A stretch of DNA of 64,000 nucleotides, taken from contig WIXG01000012.1 in NCBI GenBank assembly GCA_009869945.1, forward strand, positions 248,001 to 312,000, written 5' to 3'. Below are positions 1 to 11,879 of the stretch, piece after piece. Position 1 is the stretch's first letter, and each line of letters opens with the position of its first letter. The notes beneath the pieces were generated by a model. That model saw nothing but the letters and a program-made list of their open reading frames with translations, did no database searches and was not told the DNA's origin. The position numbers were made by a program, and so were the translations under genes. The stretch comes from Mesaphorura yosii (taxonomy: Eukaryota; Arthropoda; Collembola; Poduromorpha; Tullbergiidae).

Positions 1-3000
1 CCATCGTCAGCGTCTCACTACAATGAGAGCAAAAGGCCGGGCTCAGGACGAAGCTCTGTCACTGATGATTATTTTCCTCAGTCATTTGTGGTTGGCAGCA
101 ATGCTCCTTCAGTTAATGAGATGCCCAGCCTGCCTTACGATCCGTATAATAGTTTTATGCCAATTCAAGATGACAGCATGTACACTCAATCTTACCAAGA
201 ACCGACTGTTACGCCAAAGTTCCCTGGAATGCACTGCTTCGGTGGGTACTTTTACATGAGAGAATTAATCATCATATAGGAAATTAAGCATTCATGTAAT
301 TCAATATTCTAGCAATAATTTCGCCGTTGGGACAGTTACTGACTGTGAAAAATGGGGCCACCGCTATCGAAGTGCACTCTTTAGGATCAATATTTAGCCA
401 TCTGCCCGAGTATCAGAAGATAAAGCAATTTCCTGGCCCACTAATCAGGTATGACAAGACAAGTAATAATTTTTTTTAACATAAGCCTTGTCCTATTTTT
501 TGATCTTTTTGTGTCTGATTTTAGGGGAAAGGTCCACAAGCACACTGTTATCGCGTTTTGCGAGAAGAAAATCAAGGAGGCTAGGATTAGTGAGAATCAA
601 GTTGATTTGGAAGGGTTTGTTTTGTTATGGGAGTTTCTCATTCTTCTGTTGCGGCAAAATGGGGTAAGGATTCCTTTCTGAACGTGGAACCTTAGCCACC
701 TCAACTTACTCAACTAAACTTTGTATTTTTGACGTAGAGCATTGTTGGAAGCGACGTTTCTGAGCTTTTGGTGCGAAAAGAGCCTGAGAAGAGCCCAAGC
801 CAATCGGTTGTACCTAAAGATGAAGAAGAGCAAGCGCCTGAGGGAGACGGCGAAGAGCAAATGGAGTCCAAACCTTTGCCGCCACATCCTTTAGAAAAGC
901 AAATAACTGAAGCTCAAGCGGTGAAAATGTTTGGCGATTATCTCTTGTTTGGTCATACTAAAGAAGCCTTAGGTAATTAGTTCGAATAGACTGGTTGACT
1001 GCATTGGCTGGTATATGAAGAAGACATAATTTCATTTGCTCGTGAATCTCAACAGAATACGCAATGAAAAGCAACTTATGGGGACATGCATTAACTCTTG
1101 CCTTCAAAATGGGAGAGAAAGAGCACAGAAATGTGATGACTCGATTTATTAGTGGATTGCCACTTAGTATGCCGATTGTTACACTGTTTGAAGTCATGGG
1201 TGGGAAACCACCAGCATCTTTAGCAGTAAGCCATTACAATTTTTTGCAATGTGAACTTATGTCCTTTGAGTTTGACGTACCTGTGTTTTAACAATTACAG
1301 AACTGCTGCGACAGCGCGTTTGGTGATTGGAAGCAGCATTTGGCGATTATACTTTCAAATGCAGGCTGGAAGCCAGAATGCGAAACAAAGTCAATTATAA
1401 CAATGGGAGATACGCTCGGTAAGTGCCGCATTTATCAAATGTCTAGAATAATTATGAACCAGTTTTTAATTCCTCTGCAGGAAGCAAGCATCATCATTTC
1501 TGTTCTCAGTTTTGCTACTTAATGGCTAACCTGGAATTTTCGCCTGAATCAAAGTTAGGGCCACTGCTCGGGTTACTGCCCGACAAAAGCAATGTGGTCG
1601 ACGCGATCCTGATGACCGAAATCTACGAATTCGCAAGGACTTTGGCGGATCCTCACTATTCCATTGGTCCTACATTCCTCGAGTTTAAGTACGAGTACGT
1701 GAAGCTGCTGATTGATTATGGATTTTCGCGTGAAGCCTACTCCTACTGTGAAGAAATCGTGAAGCACATTTCGCAAAGGGATAATGTTACGCTAACATTG
1801 AAGTGGTCAATTCTGCAAGTAGCTGAAAGGCTCAAATCGTTTGACGAGTCGTCCGAAGACCCGTCGTGGATCGCTAACTTCAAGCACTTGCTCCAGATTG
1901 ACGGAAATGAACAGAATCAGATGTTAAATGGGGCTAAAGTGAAAGAGGAGGCTGGTCATTCCACGTCGAATTCTTTCGAACACGAAAATGTATCGGATAC
2001 CAGGAGCGACACGCAATATAATCAACATAATTATAATCAGCAGCCAGAAGTCCCCAGCGTTGTCGATCAGCAACAACAAAATGATCGACAACACCAACAG
2101 CAGCAGTTCTATCAGCCAGCAAAGCAGCCTGAGGTTAACGGAGGCTATTATCAGGTACATGGAAATGAAGTGCTCAACACCGTCGGCGATAATGAGGCTC
2201 CAGAATACTATCCCAACCAGCCAAGTCAGAATCAGAATGAAAATCAGCCCGGGCAAGGCCAACCCAACTATGCTGCAGGGCCGCATTACTACACTCCACC
2301 TAATTCGGCGTACAATCCATCGGACGGGATAAACGGTCAACAAAACGTGCAAATGCCAAATGTGAATGGGTCGTACTATCCTTCTTACCCAACCGAGCCT
2401 CCACATTACGTCCAGCCTTCGACCGGTCAGCCGAACAAGGTAAGTTGATAAATCAGGATAAACGGGTTGTTGAGCTTACAGTAGTAGGGGTTTGTCAAGT
2501 TCGGTCGGTGCTTTGTCTAAATTGAAGTTGAAATATTGAAAAATGTCATGCAGTTTCTTTTGGCTGTAGTGAAACTACTTCTAACCCAAAATTTTATGTT
2601 TCAAATGTTTCAATAATCTGAATTTCTGATCTGTCAAACTTTATCTTATCTTATTCTCCTTGTGCTTCCTGGGGACGATAGAAGAAAGTCCGGTTCGAAG
2701 ACGAAGATCTTTCTGAAGAAGACTCCAACGAAGAAAAGACTGTTACTGGTTCCCGAATGAGTTTGCCCCCAAATTCCAAGCTTAGTGCTCTGAAACAGAA
2801 TTCCTTTTCCACTCCCGTTTTCACTCCTTCTCACACCAGTCAAGAACTGGCTCTGGTCTCCAACGAACAGAACCACGACAACGACAACGACATGCCCTCG
2901 CCCACAACCATAACCAATCCCGTAGTGTTTAGGTCTACCTATCCCATCGACGAACCTTTCGGCAAACTTCCTCGTAGCAAACCCATAATGTCCAAGTCGA

Positions 3001-4571
3001 GAACGTTTCCAGTTGACGAGCAATGTTGTGATGTTCAAAGACCGTGTGACGAGCACGACAGTTACAGTTACCAATATGGGACTGCAGATTTCAATGCAGT
3101 CAGTGCCACACGCGCACAGAATTTCAGGGCTGGTGACAAGGTACAGCTTTCTTAGTTTCAGCAAGTCTCTTTAACCGACCACGGAACTTACCCCCATTTT
3201 GATTTTCATTGCCTGGTTCGACTCTGAATTCAATTCACGAATTCACTTTTTTTTAGTTGCAGCTTTTGTTTAGCACTGCACCGCACAGGTTGTCGGTTTG
3301 GTTCCGCATTTATGTTTAGTTTTTTCGTGTTTTGTGTCCAAGTTCGGCCGCCCGTTCCGCTACAAGTTGTGTCGTAGTTTTGGTTTGAGGTTTTGTAATT
3401 TGCCGAAATGGTGATTGGGCTGAAACTAATTGTGCCAATGCTTTGCTTCTCTTATTTTAGGGTGATCAACTCAATCAACAGCAGCAGTCGAACATATACC
3501 CCAACATGCCGACGCCTCAACTCCCTCCAGCGCCTGAGACAAAGGCTGTGCCGCCACTGGCGAAGAAATCCGACCAGCCACTCGCGAAAGGCGAGAAACA
3601 AAAAGAGGGCAAGTCATCCTCCTGGCTCGGGAGTCTTGTGAAGAACCCGTTCAAACCCAAGAATCAAATGATATTACCCGAAGATAAGGATCCTGCGATT
3701 GTGTGGGACGATGCTAAAAAGCAGTGGGTGAACACGAAGGGTGATGAGGATGATAGTTCGGGACCAAAGGGTCCTCCTCCCACAGATTTCGAGCTAACAA
3801 GAAACGTGAATAACAATTATGCCCCGCCTCCCGTGGCGCCTGTGATGACCAATTCTGCCCCCAATTTCCAAGCTCCCGTCCCCAATCAAGCCCAAATGCC
3901 TGGTGGAATGCCAGTTAAGAACGAAATGATGAGTCAACAAGGTAATAATGTAACCCAAACTCAGAATCCGGCTCAAACTATTTCTGGAGGTCCGCCGTCG
4001 GGAGCGATGAATAAGTATAAGCTACCGAAAGGAAGAAGTAGGTGAACACTAAATAACTAGACTCTAAACGCCTTCGATTTTAAGTTTAAGTTGTGCATGG
4101 CCAGCTTTTGGCGTGGTACCAGCAATTCATTAACTCGGTTTGCGGTCAATTATGAAGCAAGCCTTTCTTTCTTTACTATAAAGCTTTTTCGCTTAATATA
4201 CGGGCAGAAGGTGTGGAATTCGCTAAGCAGAACTGGGCGCATTCCTCCTACTTCCTGACCCATTTTCTGTCCTTAATACAAGTTCCTGTAACACGCCTGT
4301 TTAATTTATGCTTACTAAATAAGTTCTTTGCATTCTTGTAGCGCTGAGAAGCAGTTATGTGGACGTTTTCAACCCTGGTAGTGGAACTACAATCAGTGCA
4401 ACTGGGGCGAACCCCAACAAACCAGCTGCAGCACCGTTTGTGCCGCCGCTCTTCGTCCCAGCACCAACTCCAGGCGGCCAAGCAGGCGACCAACCCAGCT
4501 TCTTAACTCCAGGAGGATTCCAGCCACATCCCCAAAGTGATAATCAAGGTGTACCAAATATACAACAATAG
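1..4571 (+). CDS. Sec16: Sec16, COPII coat assembly protein (3' part, 5' end outside window)
   Basis: Partial gene running in from the left edge. Exons read as 1-241, 313-448, 525-663, 738-972, 1056-1225, 1301-1418, 1481-2439, 2682-3140, 3461-4037 and 4342-4571 (TAG); all junctions have GT-AG ends and keep one frame. Sec16 organises ER exit sites by binding COPII coat components. The first seven exons encode the Sec16 central conserved domain, with recognisable segments such as FPGPL, HKHTVIAFCEKKI, GDYLLFGHTKEAL, WGHALTLAFKMG, GDTLG...HFC and LAMANLEFSP-like spacing before a helical tail (EFKYEYVKLLIDYGFSREAY). After that comes a long Q/N/P-rich disordered stretch, then the conserved C-terminal block with WLGSLVKNPFKPKNQMILPE and AIVWDDAKKQW, ending in SYVDVFNPGSG and a proline-rich tail. 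The symbol rests on these family motifs. The amino-terminal portion lies upstream of the window. Confidence 0.93.
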
Positions 4572-5339
4572 AATAGAATATCCGTAGTTCAATAGTCCAT
4601 AGTAAATATCCAATTTGCAACCTTTTTAAAAAAATTGTGCTGTAATTAGATTTATACTTCAATTAATCATTTTAGAGCCTATTTTCAATTCGATAGATTG
4701 TGTAAAATCCCTGAACTTTCAATAATTAGTCATAGAATCATGACGTTTACTAGCATGATGACTGCATAGTCTGTAATTTCCCATTTGAAGGCTCGGGGCC
4801 TTGCGTTGCTTGCTGCAATTAATATTCTTGTATTCGTTCAAAATTACTGAGTCACAGCAGCATTTCGCTGCAAAGCAAAGTAAGGAAGAACTTCGTTATC
4901 AATCAGTTATTGTCGCGTTAAAAATGGTTATTACTCGTTAGGAGCTAAAAAATGAAAAATGAAGCAATAATAAAAAGTGTCAACTTGAATTTCTCACGTT
5001 GTGATGGCATTTTCTTTGCGCTCTTGTCCAATCACGAATTTATTAAGCGATCATCCAATCGTGGATCCTTTCTCCAAGCACATCAAGAATGCAGCAGCAA
5101 TATTTTTTTTTATTAGTTTTGATGCGCCGTTACCAATTTGTCCATCTTTTGTAAAATTCGGTGCGTACGCGCTTTCTGCCTGATAATTTATGCATACTTA
5201 GGCGTAGTTTTAATTTAGTTTGACCAGAAGCCAAAATCAGTAGCTGAATAGTTTTGTGTAGGGATTCGTAGTTCGTTTCTAGCTTCCTCGTCCTCTGCAG
5301 TGGAATTGGGTCGCTGAAAACGTGGGTCAGGGTCGGGAG
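4572..5339. other. Intergenic: Sec16 3' UTR and KLHL10-like 5' flank
   Basis: This 768-bp AT-rich gap has no convincing coding frame. The first 400 bases are probably Sec16 3' UTR. The rest should hold the promoter and 5' UTR of the BTB-Kelch gene, but I see no clear TATA box. Confidence 0.5.
4969..4974 (+). terminator. Sec16 poly(A) signal
   Basis: An AATAAA hexamer lies about 400 bases after the Sec16 stop, inside an AT-rich stretch of 3' UTR character. It is the first canonical hexamer on this strand after the stop that I noticed, and it sits 366 bases before the next start codon. Confidence 0.5.
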
Positions 5340-8063
5340 ATGTCAAACGAGGGTCAGCAACAGCAACCAATTAGCAATAACAATAATACCGAGACTGGCT
5401 CCGGCTCTGGCTCACCTTTGACTGAACTTGGCCCTGTTGAGGTGGTGGTGAAGGACAACTCCGAAAGTGGTCACGTAAGGACGGCTCGCTAGTCGCTACG
5501 ATTCTTAATTACTTTGTGTCGCTAAGTTTATGTGTGATGGAATCTCGTACAGCTAAAATGCTGTGGGGACTGTAAATTCGCTTGTGGCTCGCTTAACTTA
5601 GCTGACAACTCCAGACTGCTTTACGCAAACTTGAAGTATTTGCTGCACAATTCTATGCTCACCGACAGCGTTCTCAGGTAGCAAAATTATGAAAAATTTC
5701 ACATTTTCTTATCTCGTCGAAGATCCTGCACTGCGTTGCCTTTTGTAGAACGACTGATGGCGGCTGTTTCCCGGTTCATCGCGTTGTTCTGTGCGGAGAT
5801 TCCGACTACTTTCGGTAAATATCTCTTTATTGTCCGAATTTCGCGAGAAATAATGCTATTGCTGGTCCTGAAGGGCTTTGTATTCAACGACTCTCCATCG
5901 AAAGCCCAAGAGCGATGCTTTGATTCGTGGAATAGACTCGGACATGATGAAGATCATGCTCAAATACATTTACACCAAAGATGTGACTATTAACGAACGC
6001 TCCGTCACAGAAGTGAGTAATTTACAGTTTTTGAAGCAAGTGATTCGAAGCGTAAGCGAAAGTGCCATTGTACGTGTACGATTGTCTCTTTTCATAGATT
6101 CTCGAAGCTTCTGATTATCTGGTATTGATTGGGCTCAAGACTGAATGCTGCAAATTCATCGAAAGCCAGCTTGACACGGGCAACTGTATTGGAATTCGCG
6201 CATTTGCGAAGTAAGAACGCAACAGTCTCCATTCTTTGTGTATTTCCTTGAACTCTATTTTTCATCTCTCGGGACAGGGCGACATTTTGTCCCGAGTTGG
6301 AGCGAGCAGCCCACGAGTTTTTGATGAAGAAGTTTATTGACGTTTCACAAGAGAGCGAGGAGTTGGTTGAACTGTCACTGCCCGATGTGATCGAGATTTT
6401 TAGCCACGACGAGCTAAACGTCAAAAATGAAGAAGTCGTTTGGGAGGCTGCGCTTCGTTGGATTGACAAGGACCTGCCGCAGCGCAAGAAGCACATTGTC
6501 GATCTACTGCCTCAGATTCGCACTGGACTAATGGAGACACAATACTTCATGGAGCACGTCAAAGACCACAGCCTCGTGCACGGGAACGACGGTTGTCGAC
6601 CAATTGTGATTGAGACGCTGCGCTTTCTTTATGATTTGGAAGTTATCACTGATCGCGATGGAGAAGTGAGGTCATTTTGCGTTCGAATCAATGAACTTCT
6701 TAATTACTTTAATCTGTTGCAGATTCCTACGCCAAATATCGCTCGCCCACGCATTCCGCATGGTACACACCAAGCCGTACACTACAGGACTCGTTAGTCT
6801 CGCAAATTAGCCTCTTTTTGGCACTAAACTATGTACCTTCTCAATTTGCAGAAGTCTTGTTCGCCATTGGAGGCTGGTCTGGTGGAAGTCCGACGAATTA
6901 CATGGAGACTTACGACACCCGTGCTGACCGCTGGATCAGAATCGAGGAGGTCGACGATCACGCTCGAGCTTACCACGGAGCCGCTGCAATCGGGGTGAAT
7001 CTTTATGTGATTGGCGGATTTGATGGCACCGACTACTTCAACACGGTTCGGGCCTTCGACACAACGACGAAGACCTGGCGGAGCGTCTCTCCGATGAACT
7101 CTAGACGCTGCTACGTGTCGACAGCTGTGCTCACCACCCGCGATAATAAGAATCTTATCTTTGCGCTGGGTAAGCGACGGTTGAATCACAAACTGGGAGT
7201 ACTATTAGAGATTTAGATAATAGAGTTTTTTATTCAAAATTCGCATTCGTAGGTGGCTATGACGGGCATAACCGGCTGAATACAGGCGAAATGTTTGACC
7301 CAGAAACGAATCAATGGACCATGATCACCCCGATGAATTGCCAGCGATCTGACGCTTCGGCTGCTGTGCTGAACGGAAAGGTGTACATCACCGGTGGTTT
7401 CAATGGGACAGAGTGCCTGAGCAGCTGTGAGGTTTACGATCCGGACACAAACCAGTGGACTCTGATTTCTCACATGAAAAACCGTCGTTCTGGAGTTTCA
7501 TGTGCTGCGTACCACGGCTGTATTTATGTGATTGGCGGTGAGATGCGGACGGAACCACTTTTAGATAAGGCGAGCCGCCAGCATTCGTGATTTGTCAATT
7601 ATCGACTTGTTCAGGTTTCAATGGCGTTTCTCGAATGGCGAGCGGAGAGAAGTACGATCCAGCAGACAACACCTGGACTATCATTCCAGACATGTACAAC
7701 CCTCGGAGTAACTTTGCGATTGAGGTGATTGATGACATGATTTTCACGATTGGCGGATTCAATGGGGTAAGGACGAAAGTGCTTGCGTGGTGCCAATCAT
7801 TGCCATATGCTACGTTAAAAGGCACTCCAATAAAACACTTTGTGATTGTGCTGCAGGTCACAACAATCTACCACGTCGAGTGCTACGATGAGAAGACAAA
7901 CGAATGGTACGAAGCCACCGACATGAACATTTTCCGCTCCGCCCTGTCCGCCTGTGTCATGTCTGACCTCCCAAACATGAACGATTACATTCACCAGCAT
8001 CGTGAACGGCTCATGGAGGAAAAACGACTGCGACTGCTCACACTTCAGCAACAGCAATTTTAA
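5340..8063 (+). CDS. KLHL10: Kelch-like protein 10 homologue (BTB-BACK-Kelch, CUL3 adaptor)
   Basis: Eleven exons: 5340-5474, 5553-5677, 5749-5814, 5874-6012, 6098-6210, 6278-6665, 6723-6792, 6852-7169, 7253-7537, 7615-7766 and 7857-8063, giving 665 residues in one frame. Proteins of this kind recruit substrates to CUL3 ubiquitin ligases; KLHL10 is a testis-enriched member needed for spermatid differentiation in mammals and flies. The order is a low-complexity Q/N/G/S start (1-45), BTB (about 60-165, with FPVHRVVLCGDSDYFR and DMMKIMLKYIYT), BACK (about 195-320, with VVWEAALRWID) and six kelch repeats (about 347-640, each with a GG pair such as YVIGGFDG and a Y...W such as YDPDTNQW). The tail has LPNMNDYIHQHRERLMEEKR, which recalls KLHL10 rather than KLHL2/3. 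The family is certain; assignment to KLHL10 is by recall of the BTB and tail. Confidence 0.85.
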
Positions 8064-8231
8064 ATCCCGGGAATTGTTAAGCTCTATTCTGAGAAGAATT
8101 TTCATCAAAACGTTCAAAATTTGCATCTTCCTTATTTTTTATGCCAAAATTTTATATACGCTAACCGACTAATTATAAATCCAAATTATCGATGACCTTG
8201 CACTTAATTGAACAAAATCTTTGCATTGCCA

Positions 8232-8237
8232 AATAAA
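8232..8237 (+). terminator. KLHL10-like poly(A) signal
   Basis: AATAAA about 170 bases after the KLHL10-like stop codon. It precedes the opposing VPS54 signal at 8267-8272, so the two transcripts probably meet or overlap by a few bases. Confidence 0.5.
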
Positions 8238-8266
8238 TTGGAGACGGAGGAAATTAAGTTCATGGA

Positions 8267-8272
8267 TTTATT
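8267..8272 (-). terminator. VPS54 poly(A) signal
   Basis: TTTATT on the + strand, which is AATAAA on the minus strand, about 136 bases past the VPS54 stop codon. Confidence 0.45.
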
Positions 8273-8407
8273 TCGAAAATATAACTGACGATTATTTCAT
8301 AAATTAACGTGTATAAAATCATCATTTACTAGTGATGGATATTATAAATAAATGCAGCGGCAGCTCTTAGTGGATTATCATCAATGTTGAATGGCCGATC
8401 TGGCGAA

Positions 8408-11400
8408 CTATTTACTAGGCCATAATTCTTGTGTTAGACCAGCATTTGAAATCACATTGGCAGGAAGTACGTTCAATTTCCGCAAATTCTCTGCGTAGTG
8501 CATCATTTCAGATGTCACAACCCTGAAATTGGAATACTCGTGTTTAAGCACCAAACCTAACAACCAAGTGGAACTGGTAAATACCAAAGCCAGATAGTGC
8601 CTTCAGCTTACCCATGGCGCGGTCCACCATCCTTCGCAATTCCCAAGGCAGCTATTCGTTCCTTCAATTTAGTACGGAATGCTTTGTCGATCATCACAAA
8701 AAGGGCAGAAATCTGACAAAGACCGAAGATGTTGATTCACTTGATGTTGAGTATATTTTGAATTAATTGTTACTGGCGCGTTGATTTTTACCTGCTTCTG
8801 TGTCAACATCGGAGCTATTGCTTCACGGAATGTTACAATGCTTCTTGAAACGTTCTTCAGATGCGTCGACGGCACTGGCGGACGTGCTTCCCATCTAGAC
8901 AGTTCTGAGTTTATAACCTCACTTATGATTGTCACCATCTTGTTTTCCACATCTTGACAATGTCGATCGATTTCCGAGTGTACAGTATCTAGATGTTTTA
9001 GCTGCAAGTAAAGAAAAAAAAGTTATCCTCCATGCACAATTGAATACGAAGATGTAAGTGTTAAGTGTTCACATGTACTTACAAGCTGATGATTCTTTGG
9101 AGGCATATTCTTTACGAATATGTCTCGAATGTCAGGCAACGCTGCAGACAGAAGGCAAAGACCCCGTACAACGATCGCTAAATTGGAAACGCTGATGGAT
9201 TTACAGATTTTTAGTTCGACAGCTCCTGCACCAAGTACGAGTTGAGTTATTCTCGCGTTTGCGCCACGAAGCACATCGACAACTCCGAGCATGACCTCAG
9301 CACTCTGTGTCACAGTGACGAGGTGACCGTATCTGGCAACGACTTGCAGAATTATAAAGAACACTTCGGCAGTCCGTACATTGTAGAGAATTTCTTCGTC
9401 ACTAGAATGGTTATTATCTTGCGCCGTAGTGTAGGATGAGGAACTCTTTTCGTCTTCGCTGTGATTGGAGCTGACATCGCTAATTAATTCGGTCATGTGG
9501 TTCTCAGAAGCTGCTGTGACTAAATCTAACCCGAGCACGTGTGCACTGTCACTCTTAACTGGCTCAGTTTTTGTAGGCCAAATCTGCTTGATCCTTTCTG
9601 GAGTAGCCACTTTCCACCTTTCTCGGTCCAGCGCCATGTTTACAATTTCAGTCTGCCTGTGATGAAAGTTGCGGTAGAATTCGGTGGTCTGGGATTTCAT
9701 TTCAGCTGCAGTGATGAAACGGATGGGCTTTAAGGAATTGCTGACTCTGGATAAGCTGCGAAGGAATTGTTCTAGTTGAGACAAGAAGTCCCGCACAATC
9801 TAACAAAGGACAAGCTTCATTAGTAATCAGGAGAAAGTAATTCTCTTATGTTTGCAAATACCTGAAGCGAAGAAAAGAATTCTGATTGACTAAGCCATGT
9901 TCGTCTCGCCCTAAGCACGCCTGCAAATCTTTCGTCGGCAGCAATTGTTGTTTTCTCTAGTTCATTAGCTAGCTCTGAACTAAAGTTTGCGTACAAGTCT
10001 GTACTGATAATTGGCTCTTCCGATTCTGCCGCAATTTGACCTGCTTCGGTATCAATTTGACCCACCGCTGAATCTCCACAACTTTGGAATAGAAGTATCA
10101 CATCTTCGGTGTGCTGCAAAAGCTGAACCATTTTCCCACTTAATTGCGATATCATGTTTAACCAAAGATCGGACGAAAGTTGTGGAATTGCTGACTGGAT
10201 TGCAGTGCTCCCATTTAATGTGTCTGACTTGGAATCAGACTCGGACACTGCTTCGATTAAGGTTTGTTTGCACGTCGCCGTCATTGCTGTCGCGATTTCT
10301 TTGGCTAGTACGGTTACAATTGGAGCAACTTTTCCCAAGCGTAAGTATCCAAGAATAATAGAGACTAGACGATCCTAAATGACAAGTTAATCCTAATTAT
10401 AATGAGGAATATGGCTTCCAAAGCTTGGGCACATCAAATAGCTTACCCTACCTTATCATAAAAAGTGGTCATTTGTTCAATAGGGCGATTTAAGTCAGCT
10501 GAAAGGTTTCTCTCTAGCTCAGCGCGCAACATCTTTTCGATTGCACCTCTAATTTCGACCAGCTGGGAATCCAGATGCCTAGAAACAATATTCGCGCTAT
10601 TACACGAGCTTCTGTATTAATGAATGAACTACTTTTATCCTTTTACCTAAAGGAAACAACTCCTTGAAGCTCTTGACGTAAAACGTCTTGCGTCGTTGAG
10701 ATCAACAAAAGGGCTCCCACATAATCCGAGTTGCCTAAAAGCGACTGAATGGCCCGTTGAGCTTGATGAATTGTCGACATTAGCTGAAGCTAGAAGAGTA
10801 AAGTAAAGTTCATGAATAAATTAATTCGCCAAATCCACCTCCAACTGTTATTTGTAGCTCACTTTTTGCATCAAGAGTTGCATATTCTCTTTCCGCTTAG
10901 CTAATTTAATTATCTGCAATGGCGTTTCCACGCCATCTTTCTTGACTTGAGAAAGCTCTTCTCTAAAACATAAAGTGCGGCTATTAGTTGCAAGCCATTA
11001 ATTCTGCCAGTCTATTAATTAAACACAAGAACTTACTTAATCTGGCGAACGCTCACGAGTGCTTTGGAAACTTTTTCAGCAACTTTGTCCTGTGTGGACA
11101 CGGCGGAGAAAAATGCTGATGACTTCTTGCTAATTTGTTGTGCCAGACCCACTTCAACCATGTCTAAATAATGACTTAGTTTATCCTGAAAAAGATGCAC
11201 CCAATTTTATTAAGGACCTCGAATTAAGGTCATCGGAGAAGACTTGGTTAGGTGAGTAACCAACCTGTGTTAACTTGGAAGGCAGGCTTTCGGTATCGAC
11301 ACCATAAACTTCACGGAATGTTTCTACGTGGAAAATGCTAAAATTGTTGTTAAAAAATATTCGTGGAATTGGACTAGATTCGGGTTTGAATAATTGCTGT

Positions 11401-11879
11401 TGCGAAGATTCACGTGACGAAAAGAATGGATTAAGGGCCGGATCCTGTGAAAGGACGACAGGCGTTGTTGGCGAAGAGACTTTGCGCTGCTGCAGCTTCT
11501 TGTATCGCTGAAATTGTAGTTAATAATTATTGATAAATTCATTAAACAAACGATTATGATTAAGCGTACTGTTAGCCTACTTTCAGGAGCCTTTTGCTGT
11601 AAGGAGTAAAGTATCCATCCGGCACATGCTCCAGACACGGTGATGGAGGAATTGGTGCACCTTCCACGAATGAATCGCCCCATGTTCTGGTAAAGAAGTC
11701 TTTCTGCAAATTTCAAAAAGAGGTCGTCAACATTAATATACAATGAGCAATTGCAGGCGCATTTATCAGTGTCTTACCTGCTTTCCTCTCTTGGGGTCGT
11801 TTAATATGGCTGGAAGATTTTGAGCACAGGAGTACATCGACCAGTTCACAACCTCCGGCTGCTGAGCTCCTCCACTCAT
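8408..11879 (-). CDS. VPS54: VPS54, GARP tethering complex subunit
   Basis: A minus-strand multi-exon gene (about ten exons, introns 50-100 bp). The ATG is at 11877-11879 and the TAG at 8408-8410. VPS54 is the fourth subunit of the GARP complex, which tethers endosome-derived vesicles at the trans-Golgi network (scattered in Drosophila). The first exon (11778-11879) reads MSGGAQQPEVVNWS...CAQNLPAILNDPKRGKQ, typical of VPS54. The next has FVEGAPIPPSPCLEHVPDGY. Middle exons give a helical region (DKLSHYLDMVEVGLAQQI; KRKENMQLLMQK). The large 9023-9796 block holds the region before the C-terminal domain with an acidic Ser-rich insert. Exon 8793-9003 or so carries the conserved Vps54-like domain (LKHLDTVHSEIDRHC, ISEVINSELSRWEARPPVP). 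The end reads VVTSEMMHYAENLRKLNVLP. Small internal exon edges between 10380 and 11300 were not each resolved. Confidence 0.9.

Noticed and set aside
1924-2406. 160-codon antisense frame inside Sec16
   Set aside because: Mirror of the Gln/Asn-rich Sec16 coding strand; its hydrophobicity is a codon artefact.
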